From: Platerodrilus igneus
Lineage: Eukaryota > Arthropoda > Insecta > Coleoptera > Lycidae
DNA: 64,000 bases
Direction of reading: 5' to 3'
NCBI GenBank assembly: GCA_036346225.1
Contig: JARFIW010000139.1
Location: forward strand, 5,952,001-6,016,000
In this document: positions 10,927 through 21,860 of the stretch, piece by piece
Position numbering within the stretch: the stretch's first letter is position 1
Layout of the letters: every line of letters starts with the position of its first letter
The notes under the pieces: model-generated
Database searches by the model: none
What the model saw: the letters and a program-made list of their open reading frames with translations, nothing else
Told to the model about the DNA's origin: nothing
Position numbers and translations under genes: made by a program

Positions 10927-13003
10927 CCGTGGAACTCGGGTAGTCTCCTCACCAACAAAAATTTATTCGAAAATTTTATTAAATTTTCAAATTCGAAAAT
11001 AGAAAAATTTTAAAAATTAAATAATTCAAAAAAAATCTTTCTTACCCGTTTTCCTCTCTTCCTCGGTTGAATTGCCAATTTTCTGCACCTGCTTCCGGCT
11101 AGCTGATTTGGACCTCCTCTTGGATATCTATATTCACTCTCATATTCTCAATCGTACACACACACTCGCAATAAAACCACAAAATACAACCAACATACAA
11201 TCTTTTATTTATTACTATTTACAAATGAAATTCAATATTGTCCATATTTCTATGATCACGTTACACTTCATTAAATCCTAATTTGTAATGTCCTGTATTT
11301 TATTTTAAATTATGAAACACAAAATGTACTCGGAGTAAATGGACCTTGACTAATACCTTCTTTCTCATTCCTTCTGTATAATTTATTTTTAATCTAAGTA
11401 AACTCTGGAGTATTGTGAGCTCATGATAACCCAGTTAATTGAGAATAATGTATGCCCTTCTACTTTACATATTCTAACAACAAACTAAAAAAACAAAGCC
11501 ATGTACTCTTCACAAAATTTTTACGTCCTGAAGGAACGTTAATAAGCTTTATAGACACCTTCAGATTTCTATTGAAATACCATAATAAAGTTATTTACAC
11601 GTATTATGTTCAATACGCATAAGCTTTATAGACACCTTCAGCTTTCTAGTTAAATACCATAATAAAGTTATTTACACGTATTATGTTCAATACGCAAATA
11701 ATTCACAGTACCTTCAAAATCACTCTCATACGTCACCCAATATACACAGTTTATAAGAATCACAATTTCAATTTGTTATCTGGAAATTTCTAGAAGATTT
11801 CAGCTCCGATGGATGATGCCATGTATTTCTTCTATCTGGTCTGCAGGCTGTTTCTAGCTATTACTAGCCTAACCCCGTCCAAGTTGAATTGCTAACGCTG
11901 CCTTCCAAATCCAATTTAAACATACGTCTTTCACAATTTTACTTCAAACCACGTTACTTAATGCTCCGACACGAGCTTGTTAAAATTTTATAGGTGATAC
12001 TTCAATTAAAAAAATATGTAATCTCGGCACACAAACCACGTATAAATTCTGAAGCTCACCGTGCAATATAATTTTAAAATAATTTATTCTACTTACAAAA
12101 ACTCGTGGTAGCTTCCATACGTAGTCTGAAGCGATCAAAATATTAAGGGCTTTAATTATGTTTTCATAAAATATTTATACCTTTAGACGGCCACCTCCCG
12201 GCCACGTTTATCCGAAATCTCCTGTTAACAGCCACACATTCTTACAATTTTGCACTCAACCGATTTTCAAATCCGCGAATTTCAGCGCGTCGTTATAATA
12301 TTTTCAGAAAACTCCGCTACACTATCCTCGTGTTTGTTTCAAGTCAAACTAACCATATCGACCAATCGTACATTTCACAAATCCCGCTTATCCTACAGTT
12401 GTCCCATGCTTATGCGTTTTCTACGTCTCCTTCTAACCTTGCTTGAGTGGTAGAAAATCGATATTCTTGTTTATCTGCTATCTACACCACGTGGACTTAT
12501 TACGTGATTTAAATCACTCCTCGTTAGTATTTCCTGCGAACACAAGCGACGGTTTACCCGATATTCTTCGTAACCGTTTGCTATCTATACAAATTAAGTA
12601 GAACTTGACCTTTATAAATCATGCAGGTGTTCAATCTCAACGAACGTTTTAACTAACAATTCTAAGAGTTGAATTTCAACGTATTTCACCCCACTGATAT
12701 ATTTGTTTGTTAGCAACGCGTCTCACCTTGGTATTATTGACCTTTACACGCTTTTATGAATATTATACATAAATAACCGTTTAATTAAATTAAATTAAAT
12801 CAATAAATTAATGGCATTGGCTTCTACCATTCAATTTCTTTGCAAACCTACTAAATATTCATCATTATTGGTAAAATTTGATTAATACTCGTTACTTAAA
12901 ATTGAACGAACTGGAGTAAATTTCGCACGTAATTTCTGGTTGTTCCTTTATACAGGGTGATTTGAAATTGCTTTGTTTATATTTATTTTTAATGTTTTAA
13001 AAC

Positions 13004-13010
<7 letters not shown>
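10925..13010 (-). mobile_element. LTR-like element E2, left copy
   Basis: A 2.09 kb element starting TGCCGTGG and ending CCACTATA, flanked by (AT)n on both sides. The end nucleotides form a short inverted repeat (TGNNGTGG/CCACNNCA), the layout of an LTR. It is the reverse complement of 23346-25447 over its whole length, with many substitutions and indels. The sense strand is taken as minus because a TATA-like box, a conserved first-exon motif and a splice-donor-like GTAAGTA lie in that order in both copies. No flanking internal region was found, so it behaves as a solo LTR. Confidence 0.7.
12119..12180 (-). promoter_or_regulatory. Putative LTR promoter in E2, left copy
   Basis: On the minus strand GGTATAAATATT (TATA-like, 12171-12182) is followed about 40 bases later by TTTTGATCGCTTCAGACTAC and then, near 12103, GTAAGTAG. 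The same order and much of the sequence are kept in the copy at 24250-24347 while surrounding bases have diverged, suggesting past function. Inference only. Confidence 0.5.

Positions 13011-13038
<28 letters not shown>
13011..13038. repeat. (AT)n array
   Basis: About 14 AT units between E2 and the next segment. Confidence 0.95.
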
Positions 13039-13041
<3 letters not shown>

Positions 13042-13915
13042 TGTGATTAAAGGCCATAGTACAGTCGTGTCACATCATATGATAAACATGTGACTTCATA
13101 AATTCGAGAAAATTTGAGACATTTAAACTAATGATATGTTATAACGGAAAACTCCCATGTGTAAATAATCTAAAAGAAATTTTTTCTGTCTTCAGTTATG
13201 GACACATACCAATTTATTTAAATTTCCTTCACTTATGTTAGTATCAATTTACGATCCAATACATGTTAATTTTATGTTGCACATTCTAGAAGAAATTTTC
13301 ATTTAATAACAAAAGAACCTATTTTCAATAAAAAACGTATTAAGTTAAGCCATTAAATCGGGCGGCATAACAGCGTAGTTAAATGACCCGATGTTCTAGA
13401 ACGATGGAATATTGAGATAGGTAAACGACGCGAGATAGGTTTTGAACCTCTTGGAGCGGATTGTTAAAAAAAACTTCTTCAAAAAACTCTTCTATCAAAT
13501 TTATTTTATACAGAAGATCAATATTAATTTTAATTACAAGTACGCTATATGCAATAACGTGTGGGGATTGAAATAATGCTAAGTTGACTTTCACTATTTT
13601 AAATAAACTAAAATTTGCGGTGAGTAGCTGAACTAACAACAATGTTAAAGTTGTGACGCTCTAGACTGACGGGCCATCTTGGGTTCCTGAGGGTATTTAT
13701 GCTATCCCTGCCCTTCAACATTGTTTGTGGGAACTGCAGAGCTCGTCTGCTTATTTCTTTATACAATACAATGTATTACTTCTTAGTAATCTTAATTCTA
13801 ATAATTGCTGTCTTATAACCTACTGTGACCTGCCCCTGCAGTATTACGTTGCGTCTGGTATACAATGTCTATTTCCGTTCTCATGTCTGGCTTGCGAACC
13901 TTCATTAACCTCTTT

Positions 13916-13918
<3 letters not shown>
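13039..13918 (+). other. Segment between (AT)n arrays, possible truncated LTR-like element
   Basis: Starts TGGTGTGATTAAAGG, similar to the TGCTGTGATAAGGGG start of E4, and is bounded by AT arrays at both ends. No clear CA end and no internal similarity to the other elements was seen. It contains the short imperfect inverted repeat caatgttaaag/cttcaacattg about 70 bp apart. No coding sequence recognised. Confidence 0.35.

Positions 13919-13958
<40 letters not shown>
13919..13958. repeat. (AT)n array
   Basis: About 20 AT units. Confidence 0.95.
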
Positions 13959-13964
<6 letters not shown>

Positions 13965-15135
13965 GGATTTGGGGGATATGTAACTCGCACCCAATTATTA
14001 AATAGCCCAAAGCAATAATGAAACAGTGAATTTAAAATTCTCGAATAAACGGAAATGTTGATAGCATATGTGAATTACACTCCTACACTCTCGAATAAAC
14101 CCGAACGTGGATATAATATATAGTGAAACGAAGAATCAAAGCGAAAATTTGGGAAACAACTGAACGATCGAGAGAGTTTAACTAATAAAATCCAATCCGG
14201 ACAGTGTTACTCGAATTGCCGATGGGAATATATTATTTGACGTACTGACACTACCTACCCTTGCCTTTACGAAATGTACAATACTTGGTAGTGAGAATTA
14301 TTTAAAAGTCTTAAATTCGAAAATAGATAGTTAAAAATGATTAAAACTATAGCAAGACAAAGTTTTTATTAATTGCAAGAGGCATTATGATTGAATGATT
14401 TGTTGTTGATGAAGAGGTCTATTTGCATAAAAATTGGACTTTTAAAACGATTTAAAAGAAGATAGAGTTTTGAATGGTGATTATTATATTATGGGAAATG
14501 GTAAATCTATTTTTTTAGATAATTTAAGTGATTTTAATGACTCATTTATTATTAATGAATAATTTTGCCTGGCATGTGGAAAGTAGTTCGAGCATATGGA
14601 ACGAAAACCAATATAAATTGTTGGTTATTTTGCAAAAAGAAAAGCTCGTGACCTGTTTCACTGTTCTTTGTAGCTCATTAGACGAGCGCATCTCTTTTTG
14701 CAAAACAACCAAGTTCTGGAATTATACACAAATCAAGATGTATTTTATAAAGTAAGATGTTTCTATTGCGCCTTCTATACTCGAATATAATCAACTAACT
14801 ATCGATGACTGTTTCAAGTCTCCGACATGATAGTGTGGATGGCATGGCCAGACGAAATTTTAATAGCGAGTCAAAAGATAAGATGAAAAAGGAAGTAGGT
14901 AACAGGTCATTTGTATACTTCCTTTGTTATTCATTTATTAGTTTTAGTTTCAGCGTAGGGTTTGTATGTAAAGGTCCATTTAATTTAATTTGAAGGGTTT
15001 TTGGCAAGCTTGCGCACGAGTTTTGTTATTATACAAGGTATAGATTGGACATAACTGAATTTAGTTACGTTTAATGCGATTTTTAAGGGGGACGATATTA
15101 AATTAGATGACTTCAAAAGGAAACTGGTGTACATA
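13959..15135. other. AT-rich sequence with no recognised gene
   Basis: The motif ctcgaataaac(g/c)c occurs twice (14039 and 14092). Open frames at 14528-14755 and 14805-14993 show no family features. Confidence 0.4.
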
Positions 15136-15766
15136 TTAACCTCTTGACTACCAGCCTATGATATACATAATACCCTCTATATACCAGGGTTATATTGTTA
15201 TACATTTTTTGCCAAAATTCATAACTTCTCTTCCATAATTCGCAATAAAACAAAATTTGTTGTGGAGGGATGTTTGGAGTGGCTAACTCCAAATTCACTG
15301 CTTCACAGGTTCTTCGTCGGAAACTTCTTCTATATCAGAGTCACTGCTATCTGTTTCACTCCCGGGATCATAACTTTCATCAACACTCCCAACATAATCA
15401 CTCTCATAGTCTATTTCCATTACGCAAAATACAACAATAAGAAATAATATGTATAAAACTGTATCAATAATAACTACTTTATAACCACAGAAATTAAAAC
15501 GTACTAAAAATAATATGCATCAGAGTATTGCAACCTTACATCTACACTAGCTCCCTACCTATCGCACTTGATCCTAGTATAATTATTGGTGAAATGCATC
15601 AACGCCTACAACCAGAACGTCCAAGAGAATGGGAGCTATAATACCAGGCAAAATGGAAAGATGTTAATATTCTTAAAGTGACAACGTGCCCAGTGTACGT
15701 CCTGGTCGACAGCCATCCGATTACCAATGACGTACACTGCGTACGTCCTGGGACTCAAGAGGTTAA
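15136..15766 (-). mobile_element. Short piggyBac-type element (MITE) with TTAA duplication
   Basis: The element proper is 15140-15762. It is flanked by TTAA at 15136-15139 and 15763-15766, the target duplication of piggyBac transposons. The terminal inverted repeats are CCTCTTGACTACCAG (left) and CCTCTTGAGTCCCAG (right, reverse complement), 13 of 15 positions matching. The right end also carries closely spaced repeats of the CCAGGACGTAC type, likely subterminal sites. Only a 41-codon acidic piece of coding sequence remains, so it is nonautonomous. Confidence 0.8.
15295..15420 (-). pseudogene. Acidic N-terminal remnant, probably piggyBac transposase
   Basis: A 41-codon frame starting ATG at 15420 and stopping at TGA 15295. 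It is rich in D, E and S with the run SDSDIEEVSDEE. Acidic, serine-rich N-termini are common in piggyBac-type transposases. Its place inside a TTAA-flanked element with inverted ends supports this, but no catalytic part is present. Confidence 0.5.
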
Positions 15767-16504
15767 TTATAATGATGATTTAATTATGGTGTTGTTAATG
15801 AATGCTAAATCACAAGTTTAAGATTTAGAATAAGTGAGTGAAAGGGATGTTCTGGACTCTTCATTTTTAGTATATACGGTATGTGTTGTGATAAAGTTAT
15901 TTCCAATCATCAGTGTTGTATTTAAGAAGCTGTTGGTAAGACAAAGCTGTTATTGATGCATTATTTTGTATTTGAAAGATTGTTTGTAAGAGAATTATTT
16001 TGTATCATTATATTTATATGATCCCAGTGGCTTCGTTAATTCTAAAAGCCAAGAATTTATTAATTCAGAGAGCTAGCGGGTAGATCGGTCAATTAGTTCT
16101 TTCGTAGCAACAGAACGTGGATGAAACTCTTTTGAAAAAAGCTTGTTGACGCGTAGAGCAAAATAAATAGCGTCATTTTTAACTAAAACACAATTCTTTC
16201 GCCATTAAACTATGTAATCATCATCATCCATTGATACATTTTTATACGGGCACATCACGAATACGTTTCTATACAAATAAATATCTACATAGTTGGGCTT
16301 TATCTTGAATTATCTCGAGTTTTCTCGGAATTATGACGTCGGATATTTATGAGATGATGCAATTTAATCTCTCTGTGGCCTATAATTACATTAATTACAT
16401 TAGCAAAATTGACGAAGCAAACAACGTCCATAGAAACCTCAAGATTAATTTGCTTATTCAATTTTCCAGGTATTATTTCTCATAACTGACTGGTTCTGAA
16501 GTGA
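15767..16504. other. Sequence with no recognised gene
   Basis: Lies between the piggyBac-type element and the 3' side of a Penelope-like element. Nothing supported. Confidence 0.4.
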
Positions 16505-16689
16505 ACCGCTGTCAATTTGGGGATGTTTTGGTAAAATTAAATCTGCCTTGTTCAGACTCTATAGGTTGAGCAGCGAATGAAGCCGTGCTCCTTTGTCCTG
16601 TTATATATACTTGCTCTTGCTTGATTTCTGGTGCGGCTACATGTTATTGGTCCTGGTATGTGTTGTTTAGTTGTTCTGCACGGCTGATT

Positions 16690-17387
16690 TAACAAAATGC
16701 TCCTTTCTGATTGTTTAACGATGCGTAGACTTGTAATAGCTGGTTTCCATGCCTACGACAGTCTTAGGGAATCATCCCTTGTGTTGAGGCTATGTGGGCG
16801 TTTCTCTATTTCAATGGCTTCTCGGATTATCTTCGAGATGTAGTGCTCAATCTTAGCTAACGTTTTACTATTCTTGAAGTTGATGTTGTGACCTGTAGTG
16901 CTGAGCTAGCGATGAGGTCTTTTGGTTCTTCTTTATTACGTTTTATGTTCTTCCTTCCTAACACTAATTCTTCTGTTTGCCTGCCCAATGTAAGATTTGT
17001 TGCAGTCTGAACATGGTATTTCGTAGACTTCTTGGTCTTCTAATGGGATCTGATCTTTGGGATTCCTTAGGATTGCACCAATTTTTCTATGAGCGTTGAA
17101 TGTGGTAGATATTTTGTATTTTCGTAGAACTCTGCTGATTCTGTCTGTTGTCCCTATAATGAATGGTAAGTATGTTGTTGTTAGTTGTGTCTCCGGCTCT
17201 GGTTTGAGTTTCCTGGCTGATGGTGACTTCTGAATGGTTTGGTGTGAGTATCCATTCTTCTGGAGTGCATCTCGTAACTTTCGTATTTCCTCTTGCTTAT
17301 TTGTGTCGTCAGCTAGTCTCTGGGACCGTGTAGCTAATGTTTTTACAACAGAGTAGAGTTGTGTTGGGTGATGATGTGACTTGACGT
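16690..17387 (-). pseudogene. Penelope-like C-terminal linker and GIY-YIG nuclease
   Basis: After an in-frame stop, the minus strand keeps a long legible stretch: a lysine/glutamine-rich linker (RQRLADDTNKQEEIRKL-like), then VYEIPCSDCNKSYIGQ, whose two cysteines and YIG match the CxxC-containing GIY-YIG domain of Penelope-like elements, then HNINFKNSKTLAKIEHY. Two stops after VRKEEHKT break it. The nuclease normally nicks the target for integration. Confidence 0.8.
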
Positions 17388-17705
17388 TTAAATATCTATC
17401 CGCGTGAGTTGGTTTTCTGTAGACCGTACGGCTAAGTTGTTCGTTATCAATTTTTTCACTAATAGATCCAGAAACGGTAATTGGTTATTCTCTTCTACTT
17501 TCATGGTAAACTTTATTTTTGGATGTATACCGTTAAGGTGTTCTAAGAAACCATTGAGTTGTTCTCTTCCATGTGTCCAGACCACGAATGTGTTGTCAAC
17601 ATATGTTTGCCATAATTTGGGTTTATATATAGCTGTTTCTAATGCACGCATCTCAATATCTTCCATAAATAAATTAGCAATCACTGGTGATAATGGTGAT
17701 GCCAT
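17388..17705 (-). pseudogene. Penelope-like RT core, YVDN active site
   Basis: A 105-codon open piece of the RT. It holds ASPLSPVIANLFMEDIE (usually GSPLS), the catalytic box as YVDN (second Asp replaced by Asn), and the NNQLPFLDLLVKK strand. It closes at a stop near 17388; homologous sequence resumes beyond. Inactive on present sequence. Confidence 0.85.
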
Positions 17706-17984
17706 AGGTGCTCCTTCAACGTGTCTGTAGCGTCCTTGCCAAAGAATTTAGGACCAGTTTCAATTATTTTGGAATAAAGCGGCAGGGGTGATATAGGTAG
17801 GTAGTTCATCAGTGAAGTAAACGATTCTTCCGCTAATTTCAAGCAGACAGGGAAAGTGGAAAGTAGAGTGTCTGACACAGAGATTAAAAAGCTTGGTCAA
17901 AGGAGTTATAACTAGATCAATTATTACATTAAACATTTTAGAATTAAAATTGTAAATGTCTTCGGAGTTAGTGTTCTTTAACGT

Positions 17985-18435
17985 AAACGAGGCATCTGTA
18001 CACGGTGGATAATTGTAGTCACTCTGTGGTCTGACATCTTCAGATGAACTTGATTGACAAGTTACAAACTTTTGCATTTAAGAGTTTTATGAACTTTACA
18101 ATAGGAACCCTCTAGATCTTATTTATATAATTCTGGTTCACACTTAATATAATCTAGAACAATTGATAGTGAGTATTGAAGTTCAGTTCTAATTCAATCT
18201 TTCATTATATTATTGATTACAAAGTCGTTATATAAAATAAATTAGTGGTAACATACTGTTTAAAAAAATTGTCCCATGCGATATAAATTATTGTAGTGAT
18301 TGACATAAATTAGTGCTTGAATAGTTAATTATAGTACTTCAATAGCAAATAAGAAGATAGCATAGCAGCTTTTAAGAAGCTAGTATTTGTACTGTTAGCG
18401 ATTAGCTGGAAATAAATTGCTGTGAGTGCTTTAAG
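17985..18435 (+). repeat. Dispersed repeat R, copy 1
   Basis: Matches 32575-32880 in the same orientation and 52005-52335 and 63519-63810 in reverse. The best block is agctagtatttgtactgtta followed by gcgattagctggaaataaat (18390-18420), nearly unchanged at 52 kb. It overlaps the 5' coding part of the Penelope-like element, and copy 2 carries the same MQ..V..QSSS-EDI-PQS coding-like start on its minus strand. R may therefore be the 5' region of that element. Inference. Confidence 0.6.
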
Positions 18436-18504
18436 AGTTTCAGTGTAGCTACTAGTTGTTGGACTGGCTCATGGATTGATTATAAAGAACTGTGGTTTTT
18501 GCAA

Positions 18505-18961
18505 AAAAGGCTTAGCATCAAGGCTAGAACTGAGATATGGCGACTCTCAGCTGCAACAAATGTACCACGCTCAAGTGAAGAACTGGCAACAAAAGGCTAA
18601 CGAAAATTTGCAAAAGTTAAAAAAAGTATTGCTCGCTCGGCGAGATTAGCCTATCCAACAACATCGGACAGCTTCTTAGAATCGGTAGCGACGTAGACCT
18701 TTATTGATGGAATATGCGTCGACGGCTCATCCGGCCAAAGACGTCGCATGATGCGTTGGCTCATGCCTAGAGTTAGAGGTGGCAAAGCAAGCGGCGAATT
18801 TAATTTGTGGCCAGGTAGGACGCTATAGAGAGGAGCAGAGCCAAGAGGGCGTGAAGGAGGTGATTCGGCGGAAACTGCGCGACCAGCAGACGATAAAAAA
18901 GAGTCACACCGCCAGCACTACGGATTTGGGTTCAAGAAAGAACATAAGCAATCAAAACTAA
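18505..18961 (+). pseudogene. Ty3/gypsy gag fragment
   Basis: Starts SRLELRYGDSQLQQMYHAQV, the tail of the gypsy gag capsid region, and continues in shifted frames (TFIDGI near 18700) to the VAKQAANLICGQ segment at 18779-18961. Stops near 18646 and frameshifts break it. The upstream part of gag and an adjoining LTR are not seen, and the protease and RT expected downstream are missing before 19090. Confidence 0.7.
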
Positions 18962-19090
18962 TAGAAGAGGTGTACGGAACGAGGCGAAAGTTAACATGCA
19001 CAGATTATGCCCCAAAAATGGTCGTCCACGTCGCGTGAGTAAAATGTGACCTTGTTGGTCGTACTACAGTGATCAACCTCTTGGCAGCCT
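18962..19090. other. Junction where gypsy protease, RT and most of RNase H are missing
   Basis: Only ~130 bp separates gag from the RNase H/integrase linker. A complete element would have well over 1 kb here. No RT motif is legible. Confidence 0.5.
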
Positions 19091-20196
19091 TTATAGTTGC
19101 AGACCGAACAGGATAATAACAAACATCTAGGTGTCATTCTGGGTTGGAAAACCAGAGGAGAATGTCCATCCTTCCAGGACGTTAGTCCGTTGAGTGACCC
19201 CCTGAAGTCGTACTAGGCATAATAGGATTCCTTGAAGGTAGATCATGAGATCTTGGTGCGATCCTTGGAGAATGGACATAGATCCGCGAGTACTCTTTAA
19301 GTAGTGGTTCCTCAACGACGGGTGTCGAAAGTTTTAGGACATCTAGATAGTAGGGCCTCGGGACGACATTTGGCGTTAAGAATACTCTCGAGAAGGTCCG
19401 AGCAAGATTTTACTGATAGACTGAAAGGGCGATATCAAAGAGTAATACCACAAGTATTGGCTGTGTGCATCATTAGTAAACAGGAAGGCTCCAATGAGGC
19501 CGTGGGTAGGAGCTCCTTTGAGAGAGTGGCAATCGATATTGCCGGTCGATTTCCTAACACATATTCCGGGAATAATACATCTTAGTGGTTATGAACTATT
19601 TTACGAAGTGGACTGAACCTAATGCCGTACCAAACCAAGAAACTGCAACCCGTGGTTGACGTACTGGTAAAAGAACTGTTCTGCCGTTTTGGAGTTCTTA
19701 TAGAGTTGCACAAAGATCAGAGCAGAAATTTTGAGTCGGCGTTATTCCAAGATGTTTACCGGTTGTTGAATATGAGGAAGACCCGAACAACACCATTACG
19801 CCCACAATTGGTTGGATAGTATGGTAGAGCGCATGAACCATACCTTGTGCAAGTATCTTTCCCAACTGGTTTCCAAACTGAGACAAATATTTATATCTTT
19901 TTTTATTGGCTTATCGGTTTTCGGTTCATGAAGTACGGAAAGAGTACAGGACAGATACTTTCATGAGCTATGCTGGAATCCGATATATCTACCATGTAAC
20001 CAGCTATGCTGGTACGCGGGATACATTTATCATGTAACCTTGAGTTTGGGTGTAAGCCTAGAGATGGCATCATGGGTGAGAGTTAAGTCAAGAATGTCAA
20101 ACGCAAAATACATGACATTCATGGTGACGTTGGAAAAATGGTCAGATTGCAAGGCGTGAGGTTCTGGTTTTTAATAGGGCGGCTGCATCTGTCGCC
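19091..20196 (+). pseudogene. Ty3/gypsy pol: linker and integrase core
   Basis: From 19091 the frame reads CPSFQDVSPLS and DSLKVDHEILVR, the segment between RNase H and integrase, then VVPQRRVSKVL, RSSFERVAIDIAGRFPNTYS (first catalytic Asp), LVVMNYFTKWTE in a shifted frame, and LFCRFGVLIELHKDQSRNFE (second catalytic Asp, with K for the usual S). Stops at 19232, 19291 and 19584, and frame changes near 19580 and 19815, make it inactive. The C-terminal domain resumes beyond a SINE at 20197-20455. The gene would integrate element DNA into the host genome. Confidence 0.85.
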
Positions 20197-20470
20197 GACA
20201 GCTCCGACGATTAGTTGGTATGCGTGTGACTACTATACCCAAGGTCCCGGGTACGAATCACGACACGGTTCGCTTGAAAAATGTTAAGCGAACATTTTTC
20301 ACAAAAATTACGCCCTCGTTCGGATGAGAGCTGAAATGGAAGTTCCGTGTGTGTGTTGTCACTCACGTTAAAGACCCCTACCTTGCCTGCAACAGCAAAC
20401 TCACTTCCTGGCCAATATCTATCTTCGGATGGAGTATTGGAAAATCAAATATAGTGCATCTGTCGCCAGA
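20184..20470 (+). mobile_element. tRNA-like SINE with target duplication, inside integrase
   Basis: The SINE body is about 20197-20455. It is flanked by gcatctgtcgccga (20184) and gcatctgtcgccag (20457), a 12 bp target duplication. The head carries an A-box-like ttagttggtatg and a B-box-like ggtacgaatc (20250), as in tRNA-derived SINEs. The body shares ccctcgttcggatgagag and tgtcactcacgttaaagacc with copies at 29630, 33465 and 37293. Removing it restores continuity of the gypsy pol reading. Confidence 0.8.
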
Positions 20471-20640
20471 GTTATAAAGATATTGCGAAAGGTCCATACG
20501 AAGTTATAAAATGGATTAACGACGGTACATTGAATTCGGAAGTTCGCAAAAGGAAGAACAATAGCGATGCACGTTAATCAATTGGCACCTTACGATAGTG
20601 ATGGAGTCGATAATGTCGAAGAATACCAAGCAGTGAGATG
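20456..20640 (+). pseudogene. Ty3/gypsy integrase C-terminal domain
   Basis: Reads KGPYEVIKWINDGTL, matching the GPY/F module at the end of gypsy integrases, which helps choose the target. Then frameshifted charged residues lead to a stop near 20575. Separated from the core by the SINE. Confidence 0.75.
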
Positions 20641-20663
20641 AAAAAATAATTACGCTTGTAAGG

Positions 20664-21010
20664 ATGAACAAAAGTCTGGACCGAGCTATGATTGGCTCAT
20701 GTCTCTGTACAACTGCACAGGTAGTGCCAGAAGAGACTCAAGGTGATCTATTCGTTGTGCCATCGAAATACTCTTTGGCACATTGCATAGCGGCGGACCT
20801 TGATATATTCCGAGGACTTGCTCGGGTGTTAAATAAATTTGGTGGTCTGTATTCACTTCGCCGACACAACTAGAGATTTATATGACTAAAAGACCGACAC
20901 ATTGGCATCTCTTACCTGATGACCAGGATCTGTAGAAAGCGTTAGTGGACCTTCATAAAATTTGGAGACAAAAAGTTGAAAATATCCAAGACCGGTTGTG
21001 GACTAGAGGT
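20664..21010 (+). pseudogene. Macro-domain-like frame downstream of gypsy integrase
   Basis: The 69-codon frame 20664-20873 contains GDLFVVPSKYSLAHCIAADL and a later KFGG, the opening strand and nucleotide-binding segment of ADP-ribose-binding macro domains of the OARD1/C6orf130 type. After a stop the sequence still reads TKRPTHWH and, in another frame, KKLKISKTGCGLE, matching the conserved ...P.IGCGLD strand. The loop that is usually K-M-G-x-G-I reads DIFRGLA, so ligand binding is probably lost. It lies in the same orientation, ~90 bp after the integrase end, where some elements carry an extra ORF. Nonfunctional as read. Confidence 0.65.
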
Positions 21011-21269
21011 ACCGTTTCAGGTAGTAGGGTTCCAGATTTTTGTGTGTGGTTACAATCCAAATGGTTCAGTACCTGCTATGTAGTGTTGATTGCGACTTTT
21101 ATCAGGATGAGAACTGCAGAAATGGTTCCCGGCTGTCCTTACCGCCACGAGGACTTCCAACGTCTGGGTACAGAGTGTTCTGGGACAGTTCAGCAAGCCT
21201 CTAAGTGGTGGGGATCTTGGTAGGTGTCAGGTTGCCCCCCCCCCTTCATGTACCATGAAATATAGATGA
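21011..21269 (+). other. Open segment after the macro-like frame
   Basis: Part of a 92-codon open frame (20945-21223) continues here without a family I recognise. It ends in a C10-11 run near 21235, which may be a truncation point. Confidence 0.3.
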
Positions 21270-21860
21270 AATAGAGTATATTTTAAGAGGACAATAGAAG
21301 GAGAAACGTGCAAAAGATACGAAATAAAAAAAGATTAGCATGAGCCGTGCTGTATTTAACAAGAAAAAGCAGTTGGTATGTTCGAAAACAACAAGCATAG
21401 AAACAAGGAAAAAATTGCTGAAAGTATGTTGAGCACAGCACTGTTTGGCTGTGAAACGTGGATAGTAGAAAAAACAGACAGGAAAAGAACAGAAGCTTTT
21501 AAGATGTAATTCTACAGACGTATGATGAAGATATCGTGGATAGACAAAGTTAAGAACAAAGAGGTTCTAGAAATGGTAGGGGAATAAAGAAATATGTGGA
21601 AAACAGTAAAAAATCGGAAAGATTTGATGATAGGTCACATATTAAGGCATGAGGGAATTTCGCGGCATATGTTGGAAGCAGAGAAGAGAAAGAAGAGAGG
21701 TAGTGGTAGATCTAGATTAAAATATTGCACATAAATAGTGAAAGATGTAGACTATAGGAATTTAAGAAAAATATGTACATTAGCTCAGATTAAAAAACAA
21801 TTGAGGTACGCGGCCAACCAGTTCCTGGACTGAAGACCTAGTGATGATGGATAAAAAATC
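21270..21860 (+). mobile_element. RTE-like LINE, 3' end of ORF2 (subfamily A)
   Basis: Aligns with 2480-2960 and the reverse of 1375-1900. Legible in shifting frames are AVLYLTRK, an EAFKM.FYRRMMK-like stretch, IGHILRHEGI and the VKDVDYRNLRK end. It ends with the shared tail ccaaccagttcctggactga. 5'-truncated and inactive. Confidence 0.8.

Larger units (their letters stand above)
16505..18070 (-). mobile_element. Penelope-like element: RT plus GIY-YIG endonuclease, broken
   Basis: On the minus strand the order is an N-terminal region (QSSSSEDVRPQ near 18040), RT core and a C-terminal GIY-YIG nuclease, the Penelope-like layout. RT: VEGAPMASPLSPVIANLFME near 17700 and KLWQTYVDNTFVVW near 17600. 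Nuclease: VYEIPCSDCNKSYIGQ near 17015 with VRKEEHK downstream. The RT active site reads YVDN in place of YVDD, so it is expected to be dead. A ~115 bp segment with two stops is inserted just before VEGAPM, and further stops follow (near 17395 and 16950). Confidence 0.85.

Noticed and set aside
18540..18560. tggcgactc taken as a primer binding site after repeat R
   Set aside because: The bases lie inside the gag reading (YGDS), so they are coding sequence.
20240..20265. tRNA gene suggested by the B-box-like sequence
   Set aside because: No cloverleaf; it is the head of a SINE with target duplication. The same holds for 37310-37325.
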